Of a stretch of DNA of 5,815 nt, positions 5,552 through 5,815 are shown piece by piece. The stretch lies in NCBI GenBank assembly GCA_007125415.1, contig SLDH01000363.1:1-5815 (forward strand), given 5' to 3'. A model generated the notes under the pieces. It did not search any database and had not been told where the DNA came from. It saw only the letters and a list, made by a program, of their open reading frames with translations. How positions within the stretch are numbered: position 1 is the first letter of the stretch; each line of letters begins with the position of its first letter. Origin of the DNA: Roseovarius sp. Its GTDB lineage: Bacteria; Pseudomonadota; Alphaproteobacteria; Rhodobacterales; Rhodobacteraceae. Position numbers and translations under genes: made by a program.

Positions 5552-5580
5552 ATCTTGCGAAAGCGCCGATGAGCGGTCAA
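5552..5580 (-). promoter_or_regulatory. possible sigma-70-type promoter for rluB
   Basis: Reading the minus strand, TTGACC (5580-5575) is followed after 17 bases by CAAGAT (5557-5552). The -35 box matches consensus at 5 of 6 positions and the spacing is ideal, but the -10 box matches at only 3 of 6. Transcription would begin near 5545, leaving a very short leader before the ATG at 5538 or 5526, consistent with the missing ribosome binding site. It overlaps the leader region of tadA. Confidence 0.3.
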
Positions 5581-5589
5581 AGCTGCTGC

Positions 5590-5815
5590 ATGACATTCAC
5601 CAGCCATATGCAAGCCGCCCTTGCCGAAGCGCAGGCCGCCGCTGCGCGCGGCGAGGTGCCGGTGGGGGCGGTGCTCATCTCGCCTGAAGGCGAGATCGTG
5701 GCCCGCGCCGGCAACCGGACGCGGGAGTTGCACGATCCCACCGCCCATGCCGAAATTCTGGTGATCCGCGCGGCCTGTGCGGCAAAGGGCAGCGAGCGTC
5801 TGCCGGGGCATGATC
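5590..5815 (+). CDS. tadA: tRNA adenosine(34) deaminase, N-terminal part (cut by window end)
   Basis: Seventy-five codons are visible, starting MTFTSHMQAALAEAQAAA. This is the N-terminal half of a cytidine/deoxycytidylate deaminase-fold protein. RGEVPVGAVLI (20-30) is the typical TadA segment. HAE at 53-55 supplies a zinc ligand (H53) and the proton-shuttling glutamate (E55); N42 in AGNRTRE lies in the usual substrate-binding position. The second zinc motif PCxxC lies beyond the window. TadA converts A34 to inosine in the wobble position of tRNA-Arg(ACG) and is usually essential. The ATG at 5590 is chosen because it gives the family-like MTFTSHM opening. An in-frame ATG at 5569 would prepend MSGQSCC, and neither has a strong ribosome binding site. 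The gene is head-to-head with rluB across 63 bases. Confidence 0.92.
   Translation, partial: MTFTSHMQAALAEAQAAAARGEVPVGAVLISPEGEIVARAGNRTRELHDPTAHAEILVIRAACAAKGSERLPGHD

Overview
This is a GC-rich window with tightly packed genes. The gene content, protein style and neighbour combinations (a DUF2927 lipoprotein next to TelA and XpaC, a GlxA-type regulator, RluB head-to-head with TadA) point to an alphaproteobacterium, most likely of the Rhodobacteraceae (Roseobacter group). That assignment rests on recognised families, not on a database search.

Left half (1-3074, minus strand): a compact gene cluster read right to left. It begins with a 27-residue single-pass membrane microprotein (3074-2991). 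Next come an XpaC-like membrane protein (2988-2104), a TelA/YaaN 'toxic anion resistance' protein (2085-886) and a DUF2927 lipoprotein (877 leftwards). Gaps are 2, 18 and 8 bases, so co-transcription is very likely. XpaC and TelA-family genes are also paired in other bacteria (xpaC-yaaN in Bacillus subtilis). The cluster is best read as an envelope-associated module whose molecular function is not established. The lipoprotein gene is disrupted at the window edge: a 63-base sequence occurs twice with a 64-base period, which shifts the frame and replaces the C-terminus. This is either a real tandem duplication or an assembly artefact at a contig end.

Middle (3075-4345): a 158-base divergent intergenic region, then a plus-strand GlxA-family transcriptional regulator with an N-terminal DJ-1/PfpI-like domain and a C-terminal AraC-type DNA-binding domain. 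Its N-terminal wording resembles the GbdR/CdhR branch (quaternary amine catabolism regulators), but its target is not visible here.

Right half (4346-5815): 335 bases without a convincing gene lie between the convergent regulator and rluB genes. They hold a striking 135-base imperfect inverted-repeat element (4402-4536) preceded by a 12-base perfect palindrome. Then comes rluB (23S rRNA pseudouridine synthase, minus strand). It is divergent from tadA (tRNA A34 deaminase, plus strand), which runs off the window end. These last two are RNA-modification housekeeping genes.

No rRNA, tRNA, CRISPR array or transposase was seen. The points most worth a second look are the unannotated membrane microprotein at the head of the XpaC-TelA cluster, the inverted-repeat element, and the frame-breaking duplication at the left edge.
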